A stretch of 22,350 bases of DNA from STD1-204 sp041649895 (GTDB lineage: Bacteria > Patescibacteriota > Minisyncoccia > Minisyncoccales > Minisyncoccaceae). The stretch spans positions 1 to 22,350 of the forward strand of contig JBAZMG010000009.1 of assembly GCA_041649895.1 (NCBI GenBank), given 5' to 3'. Numbering within the stretch: the first letter of the stretch is position 1; every line of letters begins with the position of its first letter. Positions 22,117 through 22,350 of this stretch are shown in pieces. The position numbers and the translations under genes were made by a program. The notes beneath the pieces were generated by a model. It had not been told where the DNA came from. It saw only the letters and a list, made by a program, of their open reading frames with translations, and searched no databases.

Positions 22117-22350
22117 ATCATCGAAAAATGGGAGGTTAACTGTCATTCCAATATCGGATTGACCGGTTCCGAAGTCTGGAAAGAGATTGTAAGAGGAGCG
22201 CGAAACGAAGCTCGTAAACATCACGAACAAGCGCGATTATCCGTGCTATATCCCGACAGCTATCACAGCCAATCCGAGTTCGTGGACAACACCGTCCTCG
22301 CGATAAAATCTCGGCCCGACAAGTTCATTGTGCCATTTACACCCGCGGGT
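22117..22350 (+). CDS. Unknown protein, 5' part only, with apparent non-AUG start
   Basis: An open plus-strand frame runs off the window end: 77 codons from the ATC at 22120, or 78 from the ATC at 22117. It reads IEKWEVNCHSNIGLTG, then a helical, charged stretch GARNEARKHHEQARL, then YPDSYHSQSEFVDNTV. The frame stays open back to a TAA near 22054, but no ATG, GTG or TTG occurs after the promoter. The AGGAGG at 22106-22111 points to one of two ATC codons (5 or 8 nt spacing). I do not recognise the product. Composition and the strong ribosome binding site support a real gene; a damaged start codon or sequencing error is the alternative. Confidence 0.55.
   Translation, partial: MIEKWEVNCHSNIGLTGSEVWKEIVRGARNEARKHHEQARLSVLYPDSYHSQSEFVDNTVLAIKSRPDKFIVPFTPAG

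Noticed and set aside
21937..22230. Minus-strand open frame upstream of EamA
   Set aside because: It crosses the promoters and palindrome and lies opposite the open frame with a strong ribosome binding site.
1..22350. CRISPR array, insertion sequence or prophage
   Set aside because: No regularly spaced repeats, transposase, integrase or phage structural genes were seen.

Overview
The window looks like a chromosomal segment of a Patescibacteria/CPR bacterium, most likely of the Parcubacteria type. This is an inference from content, not a database match. The signs are AT-rich intergenic DNA, tightly packed and often overlapping genes, almost no Shine-Dalgarno sequences in front of housekeeping genes, a pyruvate kinase without its C-terminal domain, and small lineage-type hypothetical proteins. 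No phage, IS element or CRISPR array is visible.

Layout. Positions 1-772 hold a plus-strand tRNA cluster: an unusual CAT-anticodon tRNA with initiator-like features, a normal Met-type CAT tRNA, and tRNA-Asp. They are embedded in short direct and inverted repeats, including copies of a tRNA 3' end. Positions 773-8597 are minus-strand genes in transcription order murD, ftsW, murG, gltX, a small secreted protein, gatC, gatA and a membrane protein of unknown role. Positions 8682-9248 hold a separate minus-strand gene with its own consensus promoter, strong ribosome binding site and terminator, sitting inside the cell-wall gene cluster. Positions 9357-16957 (minus) carry murL, mraY, a D,D-carboxypeptidase, a kinase-less membrane receptor, a response regulator, a histidine kinase and a methyltransferase. 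Positions 17128-18153 (plus) encode pyruvate kinase. Then come murC and thpR (minus), a PHP phosphoesterase (plus), a HAD phosphatase and a small EamA transporter (minus), and finally the 5' end of an unknown plus-strand gene running off the window.

How the genes fit together. Most of the region serves peptidoglycan synthesis: MurC, MurD, MraY, MurG, an FtsW/RodA-type polymerase and a D,D-carboxypeptidase. A MurL-type epimerase beside mraY, together with a MurD whose substrate-site motifs differ from classical MurD, suggests that L-Glu is added first and epimerised afterwards (the MurD2/MurL route), so free D-Glu might not be needed. GltX followed by GatC and GatA fits indirect Gln-tRNA synthesis. 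The histidine kinase, single-domain regulator and kinase-less receptor form a sensory group.

The least expected signal is a shared regulatory cassette. Two unrelated accessory genes (8682-9248 and 22117 onward) both have the motif CAGCACC exactly 5 nt after the -10 box, then a leader of about 45-50 nt and a full AGGAGG. No other gene in the window has this arrangement.
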